Assembly: GCA_021816885.1 (NCBI GenBank)
Contig: JAKAWS010000011.1
Location: 1-37,391 of the forward strand
Direction: 5' to 3'
Length of the DNA stretch: 37,391 nucleotides
Source of the DNA: Microcaldota archaeon
Lineage (GTDB): Archaea; Micrarchaeota; Micrarchaeia; Micrarchaeales; Micrarchaeaceae
Shown here: in pieces, positions 8,436 to 16,193 of the stretch
Numbering within the stretch: the first letter of the stretch is position 1
How the letters are laid out: each line of letters opens with the position of its first letter
The notes under the pieces: model-generated
Seen by the model: only the letters and a program-made list of their open reading frames with translations
Databases searched by the model: none
What the model was told of the DNA's origin: nothing
Program-made: the position numbers and the translations under genes

Positions 8436-10907
8436 TCAGCTGTAGTTGAGCTTGAATATGCGCGTGTCGGTATTCTGGTATATGAGCTTTGCTCTTACAG
8501 AGCTGTTCCCGTAAGTGCAACTGGACGCGCCGCACAGGAAGAGGAACTTCACCATGTTGCTGTTCGCAAGCGCCTGTCCCATCATGTACGCCTGAGTTAT
8601 CGTGCTATGTCCTTGCTGGTCGATGTAGAACGAGACGAAGAGCGTGCCGTTATAAGTCTTATTTCCGGTGGAGTTGAACTCCTGATAAGTCGAGGCATTT
8701 TCGTTGTAGAGGATGGTGTGCGCTACCGGTGCGCCGGTAGTGCTGTTGTGTATGGAGGAATTCACGCTTATTATGCCGTTCGAGCTGGTTATGTCCATTG
8801 TGGCATTGTCATTGCCGTTTCCTACGAAGTAGTAGCTTATGCTGTTCTGCGTGGATGAGGGCAGAACGCTTGCCCCCAGGAACTGGTATATGGCGTAATC
8901 GGAGGTGTTTCTTATCCCTGGGGTGTTATTTATCCCTGATTCGAGGAGGATGCCTCCGTACTCGCTGAGCCAGTAGTATCTGGCCACAAGATATTGGGGC
9001 ATATGCGTGGTATTGGTGAGATACTGCGTGTCGGGAGTGTCGTTAAACACAAAGCTGGCGAATCCTTTTATTAGGGCGGAGTTCTGCCCGTTGACGCTGT
9101 CTGTCGAGCTCTGCCTGTGCGCCCATCCCTCAATAACAGAACCGTCGGGCCAGATTGCAAGGACGGTAGCATTGGCTGGAGTGTTGTTTCCAAGCCAGCT
9201 CATCGCGGAGAGGAAGGAGGGGTTTATCCCATCAGCCTGCCCTGCAGTAACCATCTGCACATACGCAAATACGGCAGAGTAGGAGAGTATGAGCGCAACA
9301 ATCCCTATGTAAAGGCAGACAATGAGTTTTCCCCTGCCGAACCTCCAAGAGGCGATCAGCGCGAATATGGCGGCGATGATAAGCGCAGGTATCATGTTGA
9401 AGTATATGCCGAAACCAAGCTTTCCGAAAAGTATCGCGATTATGCTGCCGAACATATAGATTGAGACAGGCAGCGCGACGAGCGCGACTCCAGTTTTCGG
9501 GATGCTTCCGTATCTCTTCTCGAAAATCTTCAAAAGCGCGTATACGGCGTAAGCTGCGAACATGGCGATTGGCACGGCCACTATGGAGTTGAAGCGGATG
9601 GCGTTTGCCTGGAGGTATCCTGTGAGGAGGATATAACTGAGAAGCACAAGGAAGGAGACGCTCATGCCGATAGATATTTTTCCTGACCTTAAGACGTTTT
9701 TTACGGGAAGTATGCCGTCCTTTAGCGCTTCGATTAAATGGCTCTCCTTTCTTGTCCTTAAGATGCTCTCTACGGAAAGTACGTTTTCAGAGGCGAAAAG
9801 GAAGAGAAGGATGCCAAGGACAGCAAGAGGAAGCTGGAACCCGAAACTGCCCCAGATGAAGTTGAGACTGGGCGGCTGGAGTTCCTGTATGGACTTAGTG
9901 AGCGAGTTCCCTGCGATGACAAGGCCGCCGCCGCTCGCGATGTTGCCGATGTAGCTGCCTCCTAAGACAAAGACAAGGACGAACCCTATGATAAGTATGG
10001 AAAGGACTGTCTCTGCCCTTCTTAAGCTGTTCATAGTGAAGCCAGGCAGCCGGTCCCTGTGCTGCACTATAAAGAAGGCAAGCCAGCTGCCAGCAACAAG
10101 CGGCAGATAGAAAAGGAAGAAGTGAAGGCTGGAAAGCGCCTCGCTGCCTCTTATTCCGCCTATGTACATCCAGAAATGCTGTATCAGATACTCGAGAAGT
10201 ATTACGGCAGAGAGAACAAAACCTTTTCCAAGAAGCAATGTGTCTGCTGTTATGAAGGCGTAGATGACCACAAGCAGTACAGCAATCATGTACACAAACA
10301 CCATGAATGGGGCGCCGCCCCATACAACCGTTCCTATGCCTATGACAGCGGAGCTCGCAAGGCCGAAAAGGGCTGTGCCTCTAAGGTTTTTCTCCCTGAA
10401 TGCCTTTATGAGAAGGATAAGGGACACTATCATGAATATTGTTATGAATCCGTCCCCCCTGTAAACGGTAGCGCCTGTCCTAGCAATGTCTCCGCTGGAG
10501 ACAGCAACCATGAACATCGCGATAAGTCCGAGGAGCCTGTCCCTGAAAAGGTACATCACAAGGAAGAATGCCCCTATGGCATCAAGGACTCCGAAGAGAA
10601 TGGGGATGAGGCGCATTATCTGAAGCACGCCAATGCTCTTTCCGAGAAGGAGATAAGGCACTATTGTCATATAATAGAGACCGAGAGGCTCTGTTACTAG
10701 GTTATGGGAAGGAAAACCGGAGAAAGCAGAGAACTTAGGAACGGCAAGGCCGTTCGCGAGTGTCTGTTCTATTATACTATAATGGAAGAAGCCGTCAGGC
10801 TCGAAAAGTCCCTGGAACCTGAGAAGGCCCGTCCTAAGATACACGCCCAATACTAGGACAGCGACCACAGCAATCAGGAAAAGGACCTGGCTTCTTTTTA
10901 TCTCCAT
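8436..10907 (-). CDS. aglB: Oligosaccharyltransferase, STT3/AglB family
   Basis: I place the start at ATG 10907, giving 823 aa; an in-frame ATG at 11012 would add 35 weakly plausible residues and run through the promoter. A hydrophobic first helix is followed by LFEPDGFFHYSIIEQTLANGL, the STT3 first-loop motif in which the Asp binds the metal and the His-Tyr follow. About a dozen membrane segments come next, then a soluble C-terminal domain with many N-x-S/T sequons. At the usual WWDYG position the sequence reads NATVLAIWPDGSVIEGWAHRQ, followed by SSTDSVNGQ. WWDYG is thus replaced by a W-P-D-G-S variant. STT3 enzymes transfer a lipid-linked glycan to Asn in N-x-S/T on the outer face. The S-layer gene diverging from it is an obvious substrate, and the nearby glycosyltransferases are the likely glycan builders. 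Confidence 0.85.
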   Translation of the reverse strand: MEIKRSQVLFLIAVVAVLVLGVYLRTGLLRFQGLFEPDGFFHYSIIEQTLANGLAVPKFSAFSGFPSHNLVTEPLGLYYMTIVPYLLLGKSIGVLQIMRLIPILFGVLDAIGAFFLVMYLFRDRLLGLIAMFMVAVSSGDIARTGATVYRGDGFITIFMIVSLILLIKAFREKNLRGTALFGLASSAVIGIGTVVWGGAPFMVFVYMIAVLLVVIYAFITADTLLLGKGFVLSAVILLEYLIQHFWMYIGGIRGSEALSSLHFFLFYLPLVAGSWLAFFIVQHRDRLPGFTMNSLRRAETVLSILIIGFVLVFVLGGSYIGNIASGGGLVIAGNSLTKSIQELQPPSLNFIWGSFGFQLPLAVLGILLFLFASENVLSVESILRTRKESHLIEALKDGILPVKNVLRSGKISIGMSVSFLVLLSYILLTGYLQANAIRFNSIVAVPIAMFAAYAVYALLKIFEKRYGSIPKTGVALVALPVSIYMFGSIIAILFGKLGFGIYFNMIPALIIAAIFALIASWRFGRGKLIVCLYIGIVALILSYSAVFAYVQMVTAGQADGINPSFLSAMSWLGNNTPANATVLAIWPDGSVIEGWAHRQSSTDSVNGQNSALIKGFASFVFNDTPDTQYLTNTTHMPQYLVARYYWLSEYGGILLESGINNTPGIRNTSDYAIYQFLGASVLPSSTQNSISYYFVGNGNDNATMDITSSNGIISVNSSIHNSTTGAPVAHTILYNENASTYQEFNSTGNKTYNGTLFVSFYIDQQGHSTITQAYMMGQALANSNMVKFLFLCGASSCTYGNSSVRAKLIYQNTDTRIFKLNYS

Positions 10908-11116
10908 CAGAACCAACAGGTAATAAACGGAAAAGTTAATAAAAGGTTGGGGATATGCGCTGGATTCAACGAAGAAAACAAAAGCAAGCGGCAACAGGCA
11001 AAACTTCGTCAATCATAGAACTAGACTATCGCAATAGCAATACACATATAAAATCTATTTTATTCGAGTAAGAAAGGTTTAAATACTTATCTTTTTATTT
11101 CATTGTAATTTAACAA
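10908..11116. promoter_or_regulatory. Divergent promoter region, oligosaccharyltransferase / S-layer protein
   Basis: On the plus strand a BRE/TATA-like element (purine-rich AGAAAGG then TTTAAATA at 11078-11085) lies ~35 nt before ATG 11117. A second TATA-like string (ACATATAAAA, 11044-11053) lies further upstream. On the minus strand a TATTAA-type box around 10936-10943 precedes ATG 10907 by ~30 nt. Two plus-strand boxes could mean dual promoters for a highly expressed surface protein. Confidence 0.5.
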
Positions 11117-14086
11117 ATGAACGTTAAATGCAAAGATGGTAGTATGAATAGACTAAAAGCGAAGAGAATAGCGGCTGTCGCAGGAGGCGCAGCATTGTTA
11201 GGTCTTGGGATCGCGTTCGCGGGTCCTGTAACATTCCAGAACGTACCGATAATCAACAACGCAGGCGCACCTGTAGTGCAGGTGGTCCTTGGTCACGGAG
11301 CTCAGCCGAGCGACGGTGTCGCAGCAGCAAGCATTGCAGCTGCAATAGGAAACCTTGCGTATGTATCAACACCAGTGACGGCAAGCGTCAACGCAACACA
11401 GGCAGCAAAGGTGCTTGGAGCGACAGTGCCTTCGGCATCAGTGACTCTGTCAAACCAACAGGTCTGGCTGAATGAGAGCTCATCCGCATCGTTTGGAACC
11501 AACTCATACGGTTTCACAGCGCTGATAGGATCGGTCTTCAACAAGGCTATACAGCTCGGTTCTCCAATCAACACAAAGCAGCAGACCGGCCAACAGATAT
11601 CACAGAGTACATCATATACATACAACTCTGTATCGAATGACATAAATCCGTTGCCTAGCCCGTATGTAGCATATGGAGCTCCATCAGTGAGCAGCGTAAC
11701 AGCATCATACAACGGAGGCGGAATGACATACAGCACATTCTCCAACTCTACGAATAATGTTGACGACCTACTGCAGGTAAGCTCAACACAGCTTCCATCT
11801 TTGCTAAACAACTATGGAGTAAACGGAGAGACTGAATATCTGTGGCTGACCGGATTCCCAGTATTCAACCAGAACACAAAGACGTTCAACCTCGCAAGCG
11901 CATCAGGAGCATACCAGGTAGCCTTCAACAACCCAATAACAATGAAGACTAGCTCGAACGGCATCAACAATGCTGACATATCGCTGCTAGGCCAGAATTG
12001 GACAATCTTGTCATACCTTGCCCCAGACGGCAACGCAACGTCAGGCACGGTGCCTTCTTCTACAACAGTCAGTGGAGGAAAGATACAGTTGGCAGAGGCA
12101 TTGACTCCGGTACAGACACTATATGTTGGAAAGAGCTTCCAGTTCGGCAACTTCACAGTACAGCTTGCTGACCTCGGAAGGGCAAACTCCCAAGGCAAAA
12201 GCCCTGCGATACTGAACATATATTATAATGGAGGGAACACCCCGACAAACACAACATCAATATACGCGCCGAACCTGACAAAGTTCAACGTCTCAGGGCA
12301 TATGCTGTTCCTGAAGGTAAAGAACGTGACGAACGGTTACACGATACAGTACGCAAAAGTACAGGCATACTCTAACGTGTACAACATAACAAGTTCGCAG
12401 GTCCTGAACCAGACAAACGATCCAGGATGGACTGCAGAGCTTCTATGGACAAACAGTTCCTCAACAGGACATCCGAACGCTTTGCAGAGCATAGTCTTGG
12501 TAAACAGCACGCCAGAGACACTGACACCTGGACAGAGCTTCAGCTTTGTGCAGAGTCCGTCTGCGTACAAGCTGACGTTCTTGGGACAGACACTCGGAGC
12601 GTCATCGTTCGACCCAGTGACAGTGCAGAGCGAGCATCTCGGCAGCGTAACATACGCTAACAAGGGAACTGCTGCACAATTGACAGGGGCCAACGCGATA
12701 AGCAACGTGACAGAGCCGGCAGAGGAACTCGTAGTGACAAGCTCCATACCAGGAGCATTCACAGCAGGTTCAGCTCCACAGAGCTCGACCCTAACATACG
12801 ACCTTACGCCGTTCCAGCTCAACTCGACGTCAATGACTGCATCTACGGCAAATGTTGTGGTACGAGACTCCCTCTCCACCGCCGCTGGTCTTGTGAACGC
12901 TAACAGCCTATTAACAGTGACTGTAAACGGTTACGACGGTCTGACCCATCTGAACCCATCGTTCACGATAAACGCACTAACTACGAGCAATGTGGTAGTT
13001 GGTAACGTTCCAGGCGGATTTACCAATGTGACATCGATAAAGGTGTCTAGGGCGATTCCAGGATTGAGTGTGGGGGTGGTCCAGAGTAGCAATGTCCTCA
13101 ATGTACTCGCATCGTTGAATTTTAATTCAACCCCGCAAATCCTGTACGCACCTGCATCAGGTAAGGTGTACGATCAGGTAACACCTGGAAGCACAGCGAC
13201 GTACAACCAGCACAATGGTCAGCCAACCACACCGTTTACATTGGCAACGGCATCTAGTGTGACGTTCGGCTCAGGACACTCCAATGAGTACTTCACGTAC
13301 ACGATGAACGAGTTGGCGGTTCCAAGCCAGGTTGGTGAACAAGATTCAGTTTCATTCGGTCTGTTCAACAATACAGGCGGAGTAACAACTGAGCCTCTGT
13401 TCATACTGAACGGAACAGTGAGCGGCACGAAGAACAACGTGACGTACACACCGACAGTCGGCGCCGCAATCAACGCGAACCAGAGCTTCGTAACTGAGCG
13501 TGGAAGCAAGATTGCCTCGATTGGCCCACAGCAGATAACGTTCGACATTGCAAAGAGCGTAGACCAGCTACAATTCGTTGTGGCTCCGTCCAGCGCATCA
13601 AGTTCGAACGCAGTATCATACTCACTGCAGGGACCATACGGCGTAGGACAGGCTACAAACATAGCGAACGTTTCCATAGGGAAGGTGACAGCCAACGTAT
13701 CAGTCACTCCAGGAGCACACTTCACAGTGACTGGAATCAGCAACCTGACAGCAACACCGTCAGTGAGCAGTGCAGACACACCTGTGTTATTGAAGAACCT
13801 GAGCGCAGGATCTCCAACAAACCTGGTAGTGCTTGACTCACAGGCAAACGCTGGAAGCACGCTGGTACTGGTAGGAAGCGGATACGTGAACTCTCTCAGC
13901 GCACAGCTGGAAAGCGCACTCGGCATATCAATAACCCCGACAAGCTCACCGGTATTGCAGGCATACGCTGCAAACACCACAAGAGGAGCAAGAGTATTGG
14001 TAGCAGGGTACACTGCAAACCAGACGACTGCAGAGGCAAACGCCTTCATCCAGGACCTGTACAGCTCGGCAGCAAGCAGCGTTTAA
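11117..14086 (+). CDS. S-layer protein (methanococcal-type)
   Basis: A 989-aa secreted protein. After a short basic start comes a hydrophobic signal segment AAVAGGAALLGLGIAFAG (residues ~19-36), then mature sequence with VVQVVLGHGAQPSDGVAAA (about 54-72). The 'V.VVxGxxA.psDgvAAAnIAa.iG.LAY' pattern is characteristic of archaeal S-layer proteins of the Methanococcus type (TIGR01564-like). The body is Ser/Thr/Asn-rich with numerous N-x-S/T sequons, consistent with N-glycosylation by the divergent AglB. A second in-frame ATG at residue 10 (11144), preceded by GGTAG, is the alternative start; methanococcal relatives begin close to the signal helix, which favours it slightly. There are almost no Cys residues in the mature chain. 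The gene ends inside a palindrome followed by T-rich DNA. It is probably the main envelope lattice protein. Confidence 0.87.
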   Translation: MNVKCKDGSMNRLKAKRIAAVAGGAALLGLGIAFAGPVTFQNVPIINNAGAPVVQVVLGHGAQPSDGVAAASIAAAIGNLAYVSTPVTASVNATQAAKVLGATVPSASVTLSNQQVWLNESSSASFGTNSYGFTALIGSVFNKAIQLGSPINTKQQTGQQISQSTSYTYNSVSNDINPLPSPYVAYGAPSVSSVTASYNGGGMTYSTFSNSTNNVDDLLQVSSTQLPSLLNNYGVNGETEYLWLTGFPVFNQNTKTFNLASASGAYQVAFNNPITMKTSSNGINNADISLLGQNWTILSYLAPDGNATSGTVPSSTTVSGGKIQLAEALTPVQTLYVGKSFQFGNFTVQLADLGRANSQGKSPAILNIYYNGGNTPTNTTSIYAPNLTKFNVSGHMLFLKVKNVTNGYTIQYAKVQAYSNVYNITSSQVLNQTNDPGWTAELLWTNSSSTGHPNALQSIVLVNSTPETLTPGQSFSFVQSPSAYKLTFLGQTLGASSFDPVTVQSEHLGSVTYANKGTAAQLTGANAISNVTEPAEELVVTSSIPGAFTAGSAPQSSTLTYDLTPFQLNSTSMTASTANVVVRDSLSTAAGLVNANSLLTVTVNGYDGLTHLNPSFTINALTTSNVVVGNVPGGFTNVTSIKVSRAIPGLSVGVVQSSNVLNVLASLNFNSTPQILYAPASGKVYDQVTPGSTATYNQHNGQPTTPFTLATASSVTFGSGHSNEYFTYTMNELAVPSQVGEQDSVSFGLFNNTGGVTTEPLFILNGTVSGTKNNVTYTPTVGAAINANQSFVTERGSKIASIGPQQITFDIAKSVDQLQFVVAPSSASSSNAVSYSLQGPYGVGQATNIANVSIGKVTANVSVTPGAHFTVTGISNLTATPSVSSADTPVLLKNLSAGSPTNLVVLDSQANAGSTLVLVGSGYVNSLSAQLESALGISITPTSSPVLQAYAANTTRGARVLVAGYTANQTTAEANAFIQDLYSSAASSV

Positions 14087-14134
14087 ACGCTGCTTAGCTC
14101 TTTCTTTTTCTTCTCTTTTCCTTTTTTCTTTTAT
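14074..14134 (+). terminator. Palindrome plus T-rich tract terminating the S-layer transcript
   Basis: A perfect 22-bp palindrome (14074-14095, core GCAGCGTTTAAACGCTGC) contains the S-layer stop codon TAA. A pyrimidine/T-rich tract follows to about 14134. T-tracts terminate archaeal transcription, and the hairpin could protect the mRNA 3' end. Confidence 0.65.
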
Positions 14135-14185
14135 TTCATCTCAGCTGTGCCGCACAACCGGGAATCTCTTTATGGGAAGAATGGA

Positions 14186-14197
14186 CAATATAATTAC
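14186..14197 (+). promoter_or_regulatory. TATA box of hicBA
   Basis: The AT-rich string AATATAAT at 14188-14195 lies about 24 nt before the hicB ATG at 14215, the spacing expected for a leaderless archaeal transcript. Confidence 0.5.
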
Positions 14198-14214
14198 AGC
14201 CACAGGTAAGATTT

Positions 14215-14415
14215 ATGCGATTTAGAATATTGATAGAAAGAGATGAGGATGGAGTTTACGTGGGCAAGGTTCCCGACCTTCCAGGCTGCGCTACCGAAGG
14301 CATGACGAAGAAAGAATTGATGAAGAATATGAAGGAGGCTATACAGGCGTACATGGAGTCTTTGAAAAAGCATGGTGATCCTATTCCTGTAGAATCGGTG
14401 CAGATAAGTGTCTAG
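14215..14415 (+). CDS. hicB: HicB-family antitoxin
   Basis: A 66-aa protein: MRFRILIERDEDGVYVGKVPDLPGC then ATEGMTKKELMKNMKEAIQAYMESL. This is the compact HicB fold (partial RNase H-like): the 'YVxxVPDLPGCxTeGxTxxEAxxNxxEAI' signature is intact. No C-terminal DNA-binding domain is present. HicB binds and inhibits HicA. It lies first in the operon and overlaps hicA by 8 nt (14408-14415). Antitoxin-first (hicBA) order is the reverse of the more common hicAB order. Length is normal for minimal HicB. Confidence 0.9.
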   Translation: MRFRILIERDEDGVYVGKVPDLPGCATEGMTKKELMKNMKEAIQAYMESLKKHGDPIPVESVQISV

Positions 14416-14659
14416 GCTGATACCTCTTAATTACGACAAAGTGATAAAGGCTCTTTCTAAAATGGGGTATGTGTTAAATCACCAGAAAGGCAGCCATATC
14501 GTAATGCACCTTGACAGGAAGGATAGATACATAGCACAATTTGGAGATAGGAAACCGGAGTACATGATTGTAGTACCTGCGCATAGACCTATCGGGAAGG
14601 GTATGCTAAAAACGATAATGAACGAGTCGACCTATCCATTGACGAGTTCAATAGCCTGA
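14408..14659 (+). CDS. hicA: HicA-family mRNA interferase toxin
   Basis: An 83-aa protein starting at GTG 14408 inside the end of hicB. The segment VIKALSKMGYVLNHQKGSHIVMH (about 12-34) contains the GSH motif with the catalytic His (residue 30). It is followed by IVVPAHRPIGKGMLKTIM, the HicA 'vPxHxxlxxGtLxxIl' motif. HicA is a dsRBD-like RNase that cleaves mRNA and is neutralised by HicB. All key residues are present, so the toxin looks active. The C-terminal ~10 residues extend slightly past the usual end. Confidence 0.9.
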   Translation: MSRLIPLNYDKVIKALSKMGYVLNHQKGSHIVMHLDRKDRYIAQFGDRKPEYMIVVPAHRPIGKGMLKTIMNESTYPLTSSIA

Positions 14660-14793
14660 TGTAATGCTCTTTTTAAGGCGTTCAGCCGCCCCTAAGGATA
14701 AGGTCTAGGCGAATTTGAGAGCGAGCGAAAGATATTTGATTCAGATGCGACATATATATTGACTGATATGAAAAGAAAACCGAAACTGTTTTA

Positions 14794-15051
14794 TTGCAGC
14801 TGCAAAGAGAGTTCAAGGACATGCAGCAGGAGATTAAGATGTTGAAGAAAAGGCTAAGTAGGTCTATTGTAGAGCCTATAATTATTGAAAGGTTGGAAGA
14901 AAAGGATTTGACACCTACACAAAAAAAGCACCTGCGTGTAGTTGACGCAGATGTAAAGGCAGGCGAGACAAACAGATTCGTTCTGCTCGAAGAATTTGGA
15001 AGGGAAATCGCAAGACGTAAGGCTCGCCGTTTGGAGTATATCGGATATTAA
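14794..15051 (+). CDS. Small charged coiled-coil protein, orphan antitoxin-like
   Basis: The frame begins TTG 14794; ATG 14821 (MQQEIKMLKKRL) is an internal alternative giving 76 aa. The N-terminus is a heptad-rich charged helix (residues 1-25). The rest reads IIERLEEKDLTPTQKKHLRVVDADVKAGETNRFVLLEEFGREIARRK. The 'dxkaGex..xvlLEEf' tail resembles C-terminal toxin-wrapping parts of small archaeal RelB/VapB-like antitoxins, a resemblance only. No toxin gene follows directly; the next gene (15293) starts a different two-gene module. A TATA-like CATATATATT at 14750-14759 fits transcription of this gene. It may be an antitoxin that lost its partner. Confidence 0.5.
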   Translation: MQLQREFKDMQQEIKMLKKRLSRSIVEPIIIERLEEKDLTPTQKKHLRVVDADVKAGETNRFVLLEEFGREIARRKARRLEYIGY

Positions 15052-15178
15052 CATTTGTGCTCCGAGTACGTAGAAGCGTCCGCATCGTTTTTTTTGAGAG
15101 AGTAGGCCTAATCTTTGAAGATATGTTGCGGATTGCAGAAATATAGGTTTGCTCATTCCTCCTGTGTAGAAGCCATAC

Positions 15179-15235
15179 GCAATACCTTGCCAATCCGTTC
15201 CTGGATTATCCTAGCTGTGACAACCCAAGCTCTTA
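15179..15235. repeat. 57-bp imperfect direct repeat, left copy
   Basis: This segment matches 16084-16140 ungapped at 45 of 57 positions. Both copies are in the same orientation and flank the winged-helix/RelE operon. Read on the minus strand, both give related peptides (WVVTARIIQERIGKVL here; QVVAAGII-stop-EQIGGVLL in the other), so they may be remnants of a former coding sequence. Confidence 0.6.
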
Positions 15236-15255
15236 ATTTTTAACAGAAAGGTATT

Positions 15256-15292
15256 TATATTTATCAATCGATAAATATATCAGTTGATATAT
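15256..15292 (+). promoter_or_regulatory. Two dyad operators and promoter of the winged-helix/RelE operon
   Basis: Two 12-bp dyads share the form TATCA-N3-GATA: 15262-15273 (TATCAATCGATA) and 15278-15289 (TATCAGTTGATA), centre-to-centre 16 bp. The first extends to 10-bp perfect arms (15256-15265 and 15270-15279); the second to 8-bp arms (15275-15282 and 15285-15292). The second abuts ATG 15293, and the first overlaps the TATA-like TTTATATTTA. Binding here would block transcription initiation, as expected for antitoxin autoregulation. Confidence 0.6.
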
Positions 15293-15583
15293 ATGTACGC
15301 AAATGCTGTACTAAAGTTCAAACAGAGGCGCATAGATAGGTCGCCAAGATTAGACACAATACTCATGATAGAGGCGGAACTATACAAACAAAAGAGCGAC
15401 AAAACTATTACGCAGATATGGAAAGCGTTGCCAAAGAAGGTAATGTGGACCACGTTCACGGCAGTATTGAGGTACCTAGAGTACTCTGGGAAGATAATAG
15501 TCGAGAAAGATAAGACGGTTACCTGGATATGGAATCCGAATCTCATTGAACGTCTGAAGAAACAGAACCTAGTGATAAAATGA
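15293..15583 (+). CDS. Winged-helix protein, probable antitoxin/autorepressor paired with RelE-like toxin
   Basis: I prefer ATG 15293 (96 aa) over the in-frame TTG at 15284, because the operator dyad ends right at that ATG. The sequence SPRLDTILMIEAELYKQKSD then TITQIWKALPKKVMWTTFTAVLRYLEYSGKIIVEKDKTVTWIWN shows a helix, a helix-turn-helix and a beta-wing (hydrophobic strand pair IIVEKDKTVTWIW), i.e. a winged HTH. It overlaps the RelE-like gene by 4 nt (ATGA, 15580-15583), the coupling typical of toxin-antitoxin pairs. It is likely to neutralise the toxin and repress the operon through the two upstream dyads. RelE partners are usually RHH, HTH_3 or Phd-type, so a stand-alone winged helix is less usual. 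Confidence 0.7.
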   Translation: MYANAVLKFKQRRIDRSPRLDTILMIEAELYKQKSDKTITQIWKALPKKVMWTTFTAVLRYLEYSGKIIVEKDKTVTWIWNPNLIERLKKQNLVIK

Positions 15584-15930
15584 GCGACAACAGGGTAAAA
15601 AAAGTCGCATTTGTTGACAATAAACTTAGCAGAGCATTTGAAGAATTGAAATCCGGGAAGTTCCAGGACAAGCAACTTGCTGCCGAAATAGATAATGCAA
15701 TCAATCAGCTCAAGGGAAACCCGCTCTGTGGCATTAAGATTGAGAAACGTTTATGGCCAAAAGAGTACATCACAAGATACGCCATAGATAACCTCAGAAA
15801 ATATGATCTTAGGAATGGTTGGCGGTTATTGTATACGTTAGCTGGAAATCAAATTGAAATAGTGGCAATATTGCTTGAGTGGTTCGACCACAAAAACTAT
15901 GAAAGAAGATTCGGTTACAAAAGTAGATGA
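15580..15930 (+). CDS. RelE/ParE-superfamily toxin
   Basis: A 116-aa protein with helix-rich N-terminus (NKLSRAFEELKSGKFQDKQLAAEIDNAINQLKGNP) and the RelE core: ITRYAIDNLRKYDLRNGWRLLYTL then IEIVAILLEWFDHKNYERRFGY. The 'NL.kydLrnGWRllYt' strand and 'ilewfdHknYerrf' end are typical of archaeal RelE-type mRNA interferases acting in the ribosomal A site. Basic residues on the core strand (Arg in GWRLLY; C-terminal Lys, Tyr, Arg) are intact, so it may be active. It is the second gene of a pair with the winged-helix protein; separate promoters are not evident. Target and activity are inferred from the family. Confidence 0.82.
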   Translation: MSDNRVKKVAFVDNKLSRAFEELKSGKFQDKQLAAEIDNAINQLKGNPLCGIKIEKRLWPKEYITRYAIDNLRKYDLRNGWRLLYTLAGNQIEIVAILLEWFDHKNYERRFGYKSR

Positions 15931-16083
15931 TGCTCGACGATAAACAATGCCGTGGGGGGTATTAACGCCCCTTGTGATAAAAATAAAGATATCATAACAT
16001 AGCAGATACATAGAGAACATGGAAAGTTATGCGATGCAGGCATCAATGCTTATAGCCTTAAAACAAAAAACTGAAGCTATCAG

Positions 16084-16140
16084 CAATACCCCGCCAATCT
16101 GTTCCTAGATTATCCCCGCGGCAACAACCTGAACTCTTAC
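16084..16140. repeat. 57-bp imperfect direct repeat, right copy
   Basis: Partner of 15179-15235 (45/57 identical, no gaps). It lies 154 nt past the RelE gene and just before the promoter of the next gene. An in-frame TAG interrupts the minus-strand peptide shared with the left copy, which suggests decay. Confidence 0.6.
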
Positions 16141-16193
16141 TGGCATCTCGCAACCTATTTAAAACTTGATTTTCATATATTGGCGGTGCGACA

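Noticed and set aside
10059-10700. 213-codon plus-strand open frame
   Set aside because: It lies antisense inside the oligosaccharyltransferase gene, is rich in charged and His residues with no domain, and is a by-product of codon bias.
11302-14049. Several long minus-strand open frames across the S-layer gene
   Set aside because: The repetitive Ser/Thr/Ala/Val codon use of the S-layer gene creates open antisense frames; none has a domain or promoter.
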